From Crocinitomicaceae bacterium (lineage in GTDB: Bacteria > Bacteroidota > Bacteroidia > Flavobacteriales_D > Crocinitomicaceae): a stretch of DNA of 64,000 nt. Where the stretch lies: positions 62,001 to 126,000 of the forward strand of contig JAGYIR010000011.1 in assembly GCA_018402525.1 (NCBI GenBank), written 5' to 3'. The translations under genes were made by a program, and so were the position numbers. The notes below the pieces were generated by a model. The model was not told the DNA's origin and did no database searches. It saw nothing but the letters and a program-made list of their open reading frames with translations. Of this stretch, positions 51,558-60,579 are shown one piece after another (position 1 is the stretch's first letter; every line of letters starts with the position of its first letter).

Positions 51558-52860
51558 TCGCCCAGTTTAAACGGTCAGCTTGACTAAATTGCCATGGTGC
51601 TCCGTTGTTTTCAATATTGGTCAACATACCAGTCAATTCGGTTGGAACTTTTGATTCCTCCATGACTAAAAATCTTCTCAAATCAACTATAATTCCAAGT
51701 GGATCAATGTTGACCGGACATTCTTGTACACACGCATTACACGATGTACATGCCCAAATTTCTTCTTCCGTGATGTAATCGCCTAATAAGCTTTTCCCAT
51801 CCACATGATCCTTTCCGTGCTTTCGGATGTTATTCCCAACCTCTTCCAAACGATCACGGGTATCCATCATGATTTTTCGAGGTGATAATAATTTCCCTGT
51901 GATATTAGCTGGACAAACTGAAGTACAACGACCACACTCAGTACATGTGTAGCTGTCCATTAGATTTTTCCAGGTTAGGTCGGTAACATCTTTCGCTCCA
52001 AAGCGTTGTGGTTCATCTGCTCCTTCTACTGGTGCAGCAAATGGGTCTGCGCTTGGATCCATCATTAACTTCACCTCCTTGGTCACTGCTTCCATGTTGG
52101 TGAATTTTCCTTTCTTCTCAAGGTTGGAATAATAGGTGTTCGGAAATGCCAAGAAAATATGGAAATGCTTCGAGTAAGGCAAGTAATTCATAAATGCAAA
52201 TACCATGATGATATGTCCCCACCAGCCGATACGTTCCAACGTGTGCAGTGTTTCCATTCCCATTCCATCAAACAACAGCGGTCCAAGAGTACTTGTTACG
52301 GCAAACCCATAGGATTCACCTGTTTTTGCTAAATGCATGACTTCATCCGCACCGTTCATTGTAAAAATGCACGAAACCAGAATAATTTCCATGAAAAGGA
52401 TCATGTTGGCATCCATTTTTGGCCAGCCTTTCATTTCACTCATATTCAAGCGAGGTAATTTTAAAAGATTTCTTCTCCAAAGGAAAATAATTGTTGCTAC
52501 TAAGGCTAACAAGGAGAGTACTTCAATAAAACTGATGAGAAACGTGTAGAATCCGCCGAGGGCATCTTTAAAGACACGATGAGAACCAGAAATTCCATCT
52601 ACTACGATTTCAATCAACTCAATTTGAGTAATCATGAAAGCAGCGTAGATCATCAAGTGCAACAATGCTGGGACGATACGCGTAAACATTTTGCGTTGAC
52701 CGAAAGCAACCAATAGCATTGTTTTCATCCGTTCTGCCTTTTTATCGTTCCGCTGAACGTCTCTTCCGAGGCGAATGTTGTTTCTGACTTTTAATACGTT
52801 CCATGTAAAAAAGCCAAATCCAAGAACTAATAATACACTAAAAAAGATAGCTGAAATCAT
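51547..52860 (-). CDS. Membrane iron-sulfur protein (HdrE/NarI-like plus two [4Fe-4S] sites)
   Basis: This 437-aa protein has about five TM helices in the first ~245 residues. Histidines suited to haem b ligation lie in LLHLMIYAAF and WWGHIIMVFAF. A soluble domain follows with CTECGRCTSVCP and CTSCNACVQECP, two classical [4Fe-4S] sites. With the CCG protein (50340-51128) it likely forms a membrane complex passing electrons to or from quinone. It lies 9 bp after the MlaD-like gene in a tight leftward operon. Confidence 0.88.
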   Translation of the reverse strand: MISAIFFSVLLVLGFGFFTWNVLKVRNNIRLGRDVQRNDKKAERMKTMLLVAFGQRKMFTRIVPALLHLMIYAAFMITQIELIEIVVDGISGSHRVFKDALGGFYTFLISFIEVLSLLALVATIIFLWRRNLLKLPRLNMSEMKGWPKMDANMILFMEIILVSCIFTMNGADEVMHLAKTGESYGFAVTSTLGPLLFDGMGMETLHTLERIGWWGHIIMVFAFMNYLPYSKHFHIFLAFPNTYYSNLEKKGKFTNMEAVTKEVKLMMDPSADPFAAPVEGADEPQRFGAKDVTDLTWKNLMDSYTCTECGRCTSVCPANITGKLLSPRKIMMDTRDRLEEVGNNIRKHGKDHVDGKSLLGDYITEEEIWACTSCNACVQECPVNIDPLGIIVDLRRFLVMEESKVPTELTGMLTNIENNGAPWQFSQADRLNWANED

Positions 52861-52869
52861 TCTTTTAAT

Positions 52870-53907
52870 TTAGTTTGGGATGGAATCTAATAACTTTCTG
52901 AGTTTCTTTTCTTCGCCTGTTGTCAATGGAACGCCCTTAGTTTTAGCTCCAAGTACAGAGAAATGAATGTATCGCTCAGGATGTAATTGAATGTCATTGA
53001 CCAAGTTTTGCAGTTCTTGATTTGATTTAACTAACTCGTTGTAAAGCTGTTCATCTCCAAGGAGTTTGCCTAAGGTTCCTTCACCCGTTTTCGCTTGATC
53101 TAGCACGTCGTTAATTGACCCCAACGTGTTCTTTGCATTGTTGATCACTCCTTTAAAGTCTGCCGTTACTAAGTCATCTGTGATACGTTCAACATTTCCA
53201 ACAATCGCCTTCACCTGATCGTTGCTTCTTTTCAGGTTCAGCGTAATCTCTTCTACATTTGAAAGAATTCGACTTAACTTAATGCGCTCATCAGCAACCA
53301 TCGATTCAATTTCCTCAGCAGCGTTACCAAAGCGTTTAATGGCAATTTTGATTTCCTTCAGACTTCCTTCCAATTCAGATGTGGCCGTTGTATCCCAAAA
53401 GGCACTAACGTTTGTTACCATTTTATCAATAGACGACATCATTGCCTGTACTTTTTGACTAATAGGATCGGCGTAATCTTTGACTTGTGTCACCATATCC
53501 AGGGCAACAGTTCCAATTAGCTCGTCACCAGATTGGTGATACCCTTTAGATAGATCTGTATTGAACTGGAGTAGGATTCCCTTATTAAACAAGTCAAGGG
53601 AGCCAATTTGTACAACAGAACCTTTAGGAATTTTTACCTTTGCGTCTTGAACATTGAAAACAATTTTAACTGCTTTTTCTGGAGGATTTCCTGGAGAAAA
53701 TTCGACGCTTAATACACGTCCAACGATAACTCCGTTCAGCGTTACCGGACTCGAAGGAGCTAATTGACCAGAATTAGAAAAATACGCATAGTACTCTTCA
53801 TCACCTCCAAAAAAACTATTTCCTTTCAGAAAATTAACACCAGCGACCAGCAAGGCAATTGCGGCAACAGTTATTAAACCTGTAATTACTTCTTTAGATA
53901 TCTTCAA
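52870..53907 (-). CDS. MlaD-family MCE domain protein
   Basis: This 345-aa protein has an N-terminal TM anchor (~8-26: VITGLITVAAIALLVAGVNF), one MCE domain (~38-115: YYAYFSNSGQLAPSSPVTLNGVIVGRV), and a long helical coiled-coil region. MCE proteins form hexameric rings that shuttle phospholipids between membranes. It lies 4 bp after the amidase stop and 9 bp before the Fe-S gene. No mlaE or mlaF partner is adjacent. Lipid transport is the known family role; its substrate here is inferred. Confidence 0.9.
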   Translation of the reverse strand: MKISKEVITGLITVAAIALLVAGVNFLKGNSFFGGDEEYYAYFSNSGQLAPSSPVTLNGVIVGRVLSVEFSPGNPPEKAVKIVFNVQDAKVKIPKGSVVQIGSLDLFNKGILLQFNTDLSKGYHQSGDELIGTVALDMVTQVKDYADPISQKVQAMMSSIDKMVTNVSAFWDTTATSELEGSLKEIKIAIKRFGNAAEEIESMVADERIKLSRILSNVEEITLNLKRSNDQVKAIVGNVERITDDLVTADFKGVINNAKNTLGSINDVLDQAKTGEGTLGKLLGDEQLYNELVKSNQELQNLVNDIQLHPERYIHFSVLGAKTKGVPLTTGEEKKLRKLLDSIPN

Positions 53908-53911
53908 AACA

Positions 53912-55045
53912 TTAATTTTCTGCTAATTTAATAGCTTTTTGCAAATTAATCCGTTCATTTTTGAGGAATGCTACAACAAAAGCATGTTGAAAACCACTTT
54001 CACGAAGTTTATTTTTCATTGCATTCGCAGCATTGTAATCATTTGAATAGTGACCTATGGTGTATTTATAAAGTCCATCCTGTTGGTATTCATGCACCGT
54101 ATATCCCTTGAATTTCGGGTCCGTAAGCTGAACTCGTTTTTCTGATGTCTCGATTTGAACTCTAAAAATTATAGCGTCGTTCTCTGCTTTTGTTGCATCG
54201 TTTTCTTTCTCCGTTTTGTTGATAACATTTGTTGTTTTTTCAATCTCACCTTCGATTCCTTCTAATTCGTTTTTATATTTCTTGAATGCCGTAAACATTG
54301 AATTCGCCATCAATCGCTGCGATTCTGGCGATGCTAGAAATTTTTCTTCTGCTGGATTCGTCAAAAAGCCCGTTTCAATCAATACACTTGGCATTGTAGT
54401 TTTGTATAAAACTAAAAATCCTGCTTGTTTCACACCTCGGTCGTGGCGCCCGATTGCTTTAAATTCACTTTGCAGTTTGGAAGCGAAATTAATCGATTGA
54501 TCCAGAAACACACTCAGCTGAATCTGGCGCGCTATGATGGCATCTGGCGACATATCAAAATCTTTGTATTTTGCACCACCGTCTTCTTCTAGATGAATAA
54601 TTGAGTTTTCTCGTTCTGCTACCTGTTGTTGCGATTCGGTTCTGTGTAGCCCCAATACATATGTTTCTGTCCCGTATGCTTGCGGGCTAGCGGCATTGGC
54701 ATGAATACAAATGAACAAATCTGCATTGTTTTGATTGGCAATTTTTGCGCGTTCTCCCAATTCAACAAAGACATCTTTGTCACGTGTGTATACAACCTTA
54801 ATCTCTGGATAATTCTTTTTGATCATGTCTCCCAACATCAGCGCCATGGATAAACAGACATGTTTTTCTTGTGCTGACGCACCGTGACAGCCGGGGTCCT
54901 TACCACCGTGACCCGCATCTATAACTACCGTCTTAATTGCCGCAAATCCACTTTCGTCAGACTGTGCATAACTGAATTGCATACCAACCAACAGAATCAT
55001 GGTAATAATGGCATAAAATCTGTTGAGCTCCTTCTTTTTTTCCAT
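53912..55045 (-). CDS. N-acetylmuramoyl-L-alanine amidase (Amidase_3) with SPOR-like tail
   Basis: This 377-aa protein has a signal peptide (~1-28), then an Amidase_3 domain: VVIDAGHGGKDPG (zinc ligand H46), E60 in SAQEKH, CIHANAA with the second histidine, and IETGFLTN. The C-terminal ~70 residues (FRVQIETSEKRV ... YKYTIGHYSNDYNAANAMKNKLRESGF) look like a SPOR/peptidoglycan-binding module. It cleaves the amide between muramic acid and stem peptides in daughter-cell separation. It is divergent from lptD with about 60 bp between and heads the leftward envelope operon. Confidence 0.92.
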   Translation of the reverse strand: MEKKKELNRFYAIITMILLVGMQFSYAQSDESGFAAIKTVVIDAGHGGKDPGCHGASAQEKHVCLSMALMLGDMIKKNYPEIKVVYTRDKDVFVELGERAKIANQNNADLFICIHANAASPQAYGTETYVLGLHRTESQQQVAERENSIIHLEEDGGAKYKDFDMSPDAIIARQIQLSVFLDQSINFASKLQSEFKAIGRHDRGVKQAGFLVLYKTTMPSVLIETGFLTNPAEEKFLASPESQRLMANSMFTAFKKYKNELEGIEGEIEKTTNVINKTEKENDATKAENDAIIFRVQIETSEKRVQLTDPKFKGYTVHEYQQDGLYKYTIGHYSNDYNAANAMKNKLRESGFQHAFVVAFLKNERINLQKAIKLAEN

Positions 55046-55065
55046 CGAATGATACGTAATTTTAA

Positions 55066-55073
55066 TAGTTTTG
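55066..55073 (+). promoter_or_regulatory. -7 box of lptD
   Basis: TAGTTTTG matches TAnnTTTG. It contains the TTG at 55071 that is otherwise the first in-frame start, so translation should begin further downstream. Confidence 0.45.
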
Positions 55074-55112
55074 CTTCGTTTAAAGCGTCAGTCAAACAAA
55101 AATAACACAGAA

Positions 55113-57641
55113 TTGTTTTTCAAAAAGTGTACCATACATCTAGTTTTGCCCTTGACATTGTTAATAATGTTGGTTTCACTGTTTGGTTACGGTCAGAAAG
55201 TTGATACGCTTTACCTTGATGATTCAGCTGTGGATCAACCCATTATCTACAGCGCAAAAGATTCCATTTACACTGATTTAAAAAATAAACAGGTGCATCT
55301 TTTTAATGAGGCAAAAGTCGATAATGGTGAAATTAAACTAAAGGCAGGTTATATTTTAATTGATCTAGGTAAAAATGAGGTTTACGCTCGTTACAGCTAT
55401 GATGAAGATTCCAACCGTGTGCAGTTGCCTGAATTTAGCGACGGAAAGGAGGTAATGAATGCTTCAGCAATTCGCTATAACACAGAAACGAAGAAAGGAT
55501 ATATCGAAGAAGTTGCAATCAAACAGGACGAGAACTACTTGTACATGGAGGTAGCAAAACGTCACTCCAACGAAGAAATTCACTTTTTAAAAGGCCGATT
55601 TACGACATGTGACTTGCCCGATCCCCATTATCATTTCCAATTGTCACGCGCCGTAATGATTCCCGAGAAACGCATTGTTTCGGGACCAATGAACTTATGG
55701 CTCAAAGGGGTCCCTACACCACTTGGATTGCCTTTCATTGTGATTCCACAATCTGAAGATCGTACTTCGGGACTGGTGTTTCCGCAAATCGTTCCGACTT
55801 CGCAATACGGATTTGGATTGCAAGATTTAGGCTACTATATACCGATCAATGATCGCTTGCAAACAACGTTGTATGGGAGTCTATACAGTCGCGGTACGTG
55901 GGGATTAAGAAATCTAACGGAATATGCCAAACGCTACAAATACCAGGGAGATGTAGATCTAGGTTTTCAACAATTTCGTTCGGGTTTTCCAACGAATACC
56001 AATAGAAACAAATTGAGTTTATTATGGAATCACCGTCAGGACACAAAAGCCAACCCATTTTGGAATTTCTCATCCAACGTTAATTTTGTTTCTGACAACA
56101 CGACAAAAAATGATTTAGATCCACTGAATGAACAGTATTTTAACAATACATTGTATTCCGATATCAACCTGAATCGCTCTTTTCCCGGCAAGCCAATTAC
56201 TGCAGGGATGAAAATTTCCTTGCGTCAAAACTCATTATCGAAAAATATTTCGTTGACCAGTCCTTCGGTGAATGTCAACGTTACCCGTTTCTTTCCGTTT
56301 AAAAAGATGATCAATGGAACAGGAACACTGAAGGATATTGTTTCACGCATTGGTGTCGCTTACAATTTTGAAGGAATCAATAAATCGGAATTTGGTGATT
56401 CGTTGCTTTCCCGAGGTGATTTTGCAGGAATTGGCAATCAATACATGAATGGTATGAACCAAACAATGGTCGTTCAAACAACTGCAGGATTCTTTAAAAA
56501 CACGTGGAAGTTAACCCCTTCATTGAATTATGGTAATCGGATGAACTTTCAGCAAGTGCGTAAATCTTACGATGCTATCAATAATGCAACAATCACCGAT
56601 ACTATCGGCGAGTTCGGCATGGCACACAGTTTATCGATGACGGCGCAAATGACTACAGCGGTTTATAGTTATTACAAATTCATCGGTAAGCGTCAATCGC
56701 TTTTAAGGCATGTTTTGACTCCTTCTTTTGGGTTTTCTTATGTTCCCGCATTAAATAGATTAATTACGGATAGTGTTGGGGTGAACATGGCTCCGGTCAC
56801 CTATTCTCCTTTTGAACGCAGTGCTTATACGAGCGGGGTGGTAAATGACCAAGCACTGTTGACGTTTGGATTCAATAACACCTTCGAGTTAAAACGAAAA
56901 TCGGACAAAGACACCATCACAGGCTTCAAAAAAACGCGCATCATCGATGCCCTTTCTATCAATGGAACATACGACTTAATGAAGGACTCCATGAATCTTT
57001 CTGATATTCGAATCAACATGCGAATTAGTCCCATGACATGGCTAAATTTTGTGGCTAGTTCAAGTTTTTCACCCTACAATTGGAGTGATTCTACAGGTGC
57101 AACGCTTGGAGATTATGCCATTAACGGAAATGGACGTTTAGGACGTTTTATTACGAATTCATTTTCTACCACGTTGACCATCACCTCTAAAGAAAGTCAC
57201 AAAAAACTGGAATCCACCAAAGAAAACATAGAAACGAACTGGAACGCAGACTACGAATATTTTATGCTGTATCCTGAACGTGTAGTCAATTTTGAAATTC
57301 CCTGGAAAATGACTTTGTCACATGTCTATACCATCAATGCGAACCGCAATATCTCGACATTTAATCCAGATCGATGGACACAAGTCCAAACGCTAGTGTT
57401 AGATGGAGATTTAAGTTTTACCAAACGCTGGAAAGTTGTTGGAAACATTAGTTTTGATATGAAGGAAAAGAGAGCGACCAATGCGCGATTTGCGTTAACA
57501 AGAGACATGCACTGCTGGGCACTTTCGTTCAACTGGGTACCTTTGGGTGGAAACAAGAGTTTCCTGTTCAGTATTCGTTCCACTTCTCAGTTGTTTAAGG
57601 ATGCAAAAATTGACATCCGAAAACCACCATTGTTTTTATAA
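55113..57641 (+). CDS. lptD: LPS-assembly protein LptD (OstA-type)
   Basis: This ~842-aa outer-membrane protein has a signal peptide, an OstA-like beta-taco domain (~35-200: DSIYTDLKNKQVHLFNEAKVD ... YIEEVAIKQDENYLYM, given in parts), a GRFTTCDLPDPHYHF segment, and then a large C-terminal barrel with many aromatic strands. LptD inserts lipopolysaccharide into the outer leaflet. The frame is open from TTG 55071, but that codon lies in the promoter box. I prefer TTG 55113, which gives a compact signal peptide, though the exact start is uncertain. It is divergent from the amidase gene, an arrangement I recall from other Flavobacteria. Confidence 0.85.
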   Translation: MFFKKCTIHLVLPLTLLIMLVSLFGYGQKVDTLYLDDSAVDQPIIYSAKDSIYTDLKNKQVHLFNEAKVDNGEIKLKAGYILIDLGKNEVYARYSYDEDSNRVQLPEFSDGKEVMNASAIRYNTETKKGYIEEVAIKQDENYLYMEVAKRHSNEEIHFLKGRFTTCDLPDPHYHFQLSRAVMIPEKRIVSGPMNLWLKGVPTPLGLPFIVIPQSEDRTSGLVFPQIVPTSQYGFGLQDLGYYIPINDRLQTTLYGSLYSRGTWGLRNLTEYAKRYKYQGDVDLGFQQFRSGFPTNTNRNKLSLLWNHRQDTKANPFWNFSSNVNFVSDNTTKNDLDPLNEQYFNNTLYSDINLNRSFPGKPITAGMKISLRQNSLSKNISLTSPSVNVNVTRFFPFKKMINGTGTLKDIVSRIGVAYNFEGINKSEFGDSLLSRGDFAGIGNQYMNGMNQTMVVQTTAGFFKNTWKLTPSLNYGNRMNFQQVRKSYDAINNATITDTIGEFGMAHSLSMTAQMTTAVYSYYKFIGKRQSLLRHVLTPSFGFSYVPALNRLITDSVGVNMAPVTYSPFERSAYTSGVVNDQALLTFGFNNTFELKRKSDKDTITGFKKTRIIDALSINGTYDLMKDSMNLSDIRINMRISPMTWLNFVASSSFSPYNWSDSTGATLGDYAINGNGRLGRFITNSFSTTLTITSKESHKKLESTKENIETNWNADYEYFMLYPERVVNFEIPWKMTLSHVYTINANRNISTFNPDRWTQVQTLVLDGDLSFTKRWKVVGNISFDMKEKRATNARFALTRDMHCWALSFNWVPLGGNKSFLFSIRSTSQLFKDAKIDIRKPPLFL

Positions 57642-57662
57642 ATTATTATCTTAGATATCGTT

Positions 57663-58241
57663 TTGATTGATTTTAGCTTCGAAAATAACAACGACTTAAC
57701 CCCAGGAGGAATTTTAATCTCCGAACCATTCATGAACGACGATTATTTTTCGCGTTCGGTGATTTTTCTATGCGACCACTCCGAAGAAGGAAGTTATGGG
57801 TTCGTACTTAACAAGTACATCACCAATGAAATTTCAGAAGTGGTTGACGGTTTTCCTGCTATTAATACAAAAATCAGCTTAGGTGGACCGGTAGACACCT
57901 CTAACCTCTTCTACATTCACGCACTTGGCGAAGAAATTCCCAACAGCATTCCTACAGCGCATGGTTTATACATCGGTGGTGACTTTGAAGCAATCAAAGC
58001 ATTGTTAACTGCGGACCCGAAAAAAGCACAGAAAATTCGGTTTTTCATTGGTTACTCAGGTTGGTCACAAAATCAATTGCAGCAAGAAATTGACGAGAAA
58101 TCATGGGTAATTCTGAATAAAGTCCCTGAGAAATACATCCTAGATACTTCTAACAAAGACATTTGGAAGAAAATCATGGAGCAAATGGGCGGAAAATTCA
58201 AGATTATGGCGAAGTTTCCGAAGAATCCGTCGGATAACTAG
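57663..58241 (+). CDS. YqgE/AlgH family protein
   Basis: This 192-aa protein has the family pattern: LTPGGILISEPFMNDDYFSRSVIFLC (in parts), GSYGFVLNK, LGGPVDTSNLFYIH, and FIGYSGWSQNQLQQEI. It starts at TTG 57663, 21 bp after lptD, and is probably co-transcribed with it. The family is broadly conserved with an unclear role. The sequence has no TM helix or signal peptide. Confidence 0.9.
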   Translation: MIDFSFENNNDLTPGGILISEPFMNDDYFSRSVIFLCDHSEEGSYGFVLNKYITNEISEVVDGFPAINTKISLGGPVDTSNLFYIHALGEEIPNSIPTAHGLYIGGDFEAIKALLTADPKKAQKIRFFIGYSGWSQNQLQQEIDEKSWVILNKVPEKYILDTSNKDIWKKIMEQMGGKFKIMAKFPKNPSDN

Positions 58242-58345
58242 TTTTAGAGTCAAGACCACAAGATCCAAGACTGTAAGACTCAATACTTCAAAAGATCGGG
58301 TCTTTCCTCTTGAATCTTTTAGTCTTATAGTCCATTATTTCCTAT
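58242..58345. repeat. Intergenic inverted repeat, AGACT family
   Basis: TAAGACT (58274-58280) with AGTCTTA (58321-58327) and AAAAGAT (58290-58296) with ATCTTTT (58314-58320) build a long imperfect stem. CCAAGACTGTAAG at 58265-58277 is identical to 11333-11345. It lies after the AlgH-family gene and may serve as a terminator. Confidence 0.65.
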
Positions 58346-58377
58346 CTTTACATTCGCTTAATATCGAAACTCATTAC

Positions 58378-59658
58378 ATGAACATTACCGCTCCATTAGC
58401 CGAGAGAATGCGCCCTAAAACACTCGATGAGTACAAGGGACAAGACCATCTTTTGAAGAAGGGAGCTTCACTGCGCTTGAATTTGGATGCTGGAATGATT
58501 CCCTCAATGATTTTCTGGGGTCCACCAGGTGTAGGTAAAACTACCTTAGCACATTTGATTGCACATCATTTAAAACGTCCGTTTCATACTTTGTCGGCTA
58601 TTTCTTCTGGAGTGAAAGACGTGCGTGAAGTGATTCAAAAAGTCGAGTCGGCTGGAATGTTTCAGCAATCTGGGACATTGCTCTTTATTGATGAAATTCA
58701 CCGTTTTTCTAAAGCTCAACAGGATTCATTGCTCGGTGCTGTGGAAAAGGGAATTGTCACGCTAATTGGTGCAACGACCGAGAATCCTTCGTTTGAAGTG
58801 ATTTCAGCTTTGCTCTCTCGTTGTCAAGTCTACACATTGAAGGAACACACCAAGGAATCTTTGTTGGAAATCCTTACTTCAGCAATTGCAGAAGATGTGC
58901 AATTGAAAAAGAAAAAGATTGAGCTCAAAGAAACGAACGCATTGCTGGCGATTTCTGGTGGTGATGCCCGTAAGTTATTGAACATATTTGAGATTATTGT
59001 CGGAACGTTTAAATCAGACAAGATCGTAATTACCGATGAAGTTGTGATGCAGAGCGCACAGCAGTCCATTGCCATGTATGACAAAGACGGAGAACAGCAT
59101 TACGATATCATTTCGGCGTTTATCAAATCCATTCGTGGAAGTGACCCAAATGCCGCTGTTTATTGGTTGGCACGAATGGTGGAAGGTGGTGAAGACCCCA
59201 AATTCATCGCACGGCGACTGATAATTTCTGCATCGGAAGATATTGGATTAGCGAATCCAAACGCGTTGCTGATGGCGAACAATACATTTCAAGCGATTCA
59301 ATCGGTTGGCTGGCCTGAAGCTCGGATCATACTTGCTCAATGTACCTTGTACCTCGCTGCTTCACCGAAAGGAAACGCTGCATATTTAGCTATTAACCGT
59401 GCGCAACAATTGGTGAATGAAACGGGGAATTTGGGTGTACCTCTCCCCTTGCGGAATGCACCGACAAAATTGATGAAGGATTTGGGTTACGGAAAAGGAT
59501 ACTTGTATTCACATGATTTCCCAGGCAACTTTGCACAACAGGATTTTCTCCCAGAAGAAGTTAACGGAACCAACTTCTTTCAAGCGGGCAGCAGTCCAAA
59601 AGAAAAAGAAATCGAAGCGAACATCGAACGTTTGTGGGAAAAAAAATACACGAAATAA
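58378..59658 (+). CDS. rarA: Replication-associated recombination protein A (RarA/MgsA)
   Basis: This 426-aa AAA+ protein has Walker A GPPGVGKTT (48-56), the ISSGVKDVREVI segment, Walker B LLFIDEIHRF with FSKAQQDSLL, sensor 1 IGATTENPSFE, and a C-terminal tetramerisation domain. RarA acts at stalled forks as a clamp-loader-like ATPase. It heads a tight rightward operon: its stop abuts the ATG of the acyltransferase gene. Length is normal. Confidence 0.95.
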   Translation: MNITAPLAERMRPKTLDEYKGQDHLLKKGASLRLNLDAGMIPSMIFWGPPGVGKTTLAHLIAHHLKRPFHTLSAISSGVKDVREVIQKVESAGMFQQSGTLLFIDEIHRFSKAQQDSLLGAVEKGIVTLIGATTENPSFEVISALLSRCQVYTLKEHTKESLLEILTSAIAEDVQLKKKKIELKETNALLAISGGDARKLLNIFEIIVGTFKSDKIVITDEVVMQSAQQSIAMYDKDGEQHYDIISAFIKSIRGSDPNAAVYWLARMVEGGEDPKFIARRLIISASEDIGLANPNALLMANNTFQAIQSVGWPEARIILAQCTLYLAASPKGNAAYLAINRAQQLVNETGNLGVPLPLRNAPTKLMKDLGYGKGYLYSHDFPGNFAQQDFLPEEVNGTNFFQAGSSPKEKEIEANIERLWEKKYTK

Positions 59659-60579
59659 ATGGGAAAAGTTGCCTACTACATTTTCGTGATTCCCCTCTCC
59701 TACCTACCGTTGGGTGTTCTGTACGTCTTTACTGACTTTTTCTATCTATTACTGATCTCAATAATTCCCTACCGAAAAACCGTCATTGAACAAAATATTC
59801 AACGCAGTTTTCCTGACAAATCTCCCGCAGAACACAGACGTATCAAACGACAATTCTACCGTCACCTGACGCAGCTATTGGCTGAGAGTGTTAAAGGATT
59901 AAGCATTTCCAAAGAAGAACTCACCAAACGAATTTCTGTCGCCAATCCTGAGGTGATGCAAGATTTATACGCTAAGAAAAAGAATGTTCTTCTTGTTTCG
60001 GGACATTACAACAATTGGGAATGGGTCATTCTTATGCAAGCACTATTCTTTCAACACAGCGCATTGGGAATTGGTATGCCGATGACATCGAAATTTTGGG
60101 ACAAGAAAGTAAATCAACGTCGTTCACGATTCGGAATGCAGGTAATTCACTCAAAAAATTACAAAAACGAATTAAAGGCGCGCGAAGATGAATGCAAATC
60201 TGTACTGGTACTTGCGGATCAATCACCCGGAGACTCTCTAAAAAGCTATTGGACAACGTTTTTGAACCAAGATACCGCTGTGCTCTTCGGGACAGAAATC
60301 ATGGCTCACCAATTGGATTACGCCGTCGTGTTTTATGCCTTACGAAAGGTAAAACGAGGAAAATACACCATGGAATTGACATTGATTACAGAAACACCAA
60401 GCACGATGAAATGGGGAGAAATCACCGAAAAACACACGCAACTGCTGGAAAATGAAATTAAAGCAGCGCCTGCTTATTGGCTCTGGTCGCACAAACGCTG
60501 GAAGCGAGAAGTACCGAAAAATTTGGATGAATTAAAACAACAACAACGTGAGCAGTTTAATCAGAAATTTGGGAATTAG
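59659..60579 (+). CDS. Lipid A biosynthesis acyltransferase (LpxL/HtrB family)
   Basis: This 306-aa protein has an N-terminal TM helix (~5-35), the catalytic HX4E motif H116-YNNW-E121 in SGHYNNWEW, and DQSPG further on. It transfers a secondary acyl chain onto lipid A at the inner membrane. With lptD in the neighbouring unit it supports outer-membrane building, although the two are in separate operons. The stop lies inside the next gene, which overlaps by 32 bp. Confidence 0.9.
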   Translation: MGKVAYYIFVIPLSYLPLGVLYVFTDFFYLLLISIIPYRKTVIEQNIQRSFPDKSPAEHRRIKRQFYRHLTQLLAESVKGLSISKEELTKRISVANPEVMQDLYAKKKNVLLVSGHYNNWEWVILMQALFFQHSALGIGMPMTSKFWDKKVNQRRSRFGMQVIHSKNYKNELKAREDECKSVLVLADQSPGDSLKSYWTTFLNQDTAVLFGTEIMAHQLDYAVVFYALRKVKRGKYTMELTLITETPSTMKWGEITEKHTQLLENEIKAAPAYWLWSHKRWKREVPKNLDELKQQQREQFNQKFGN

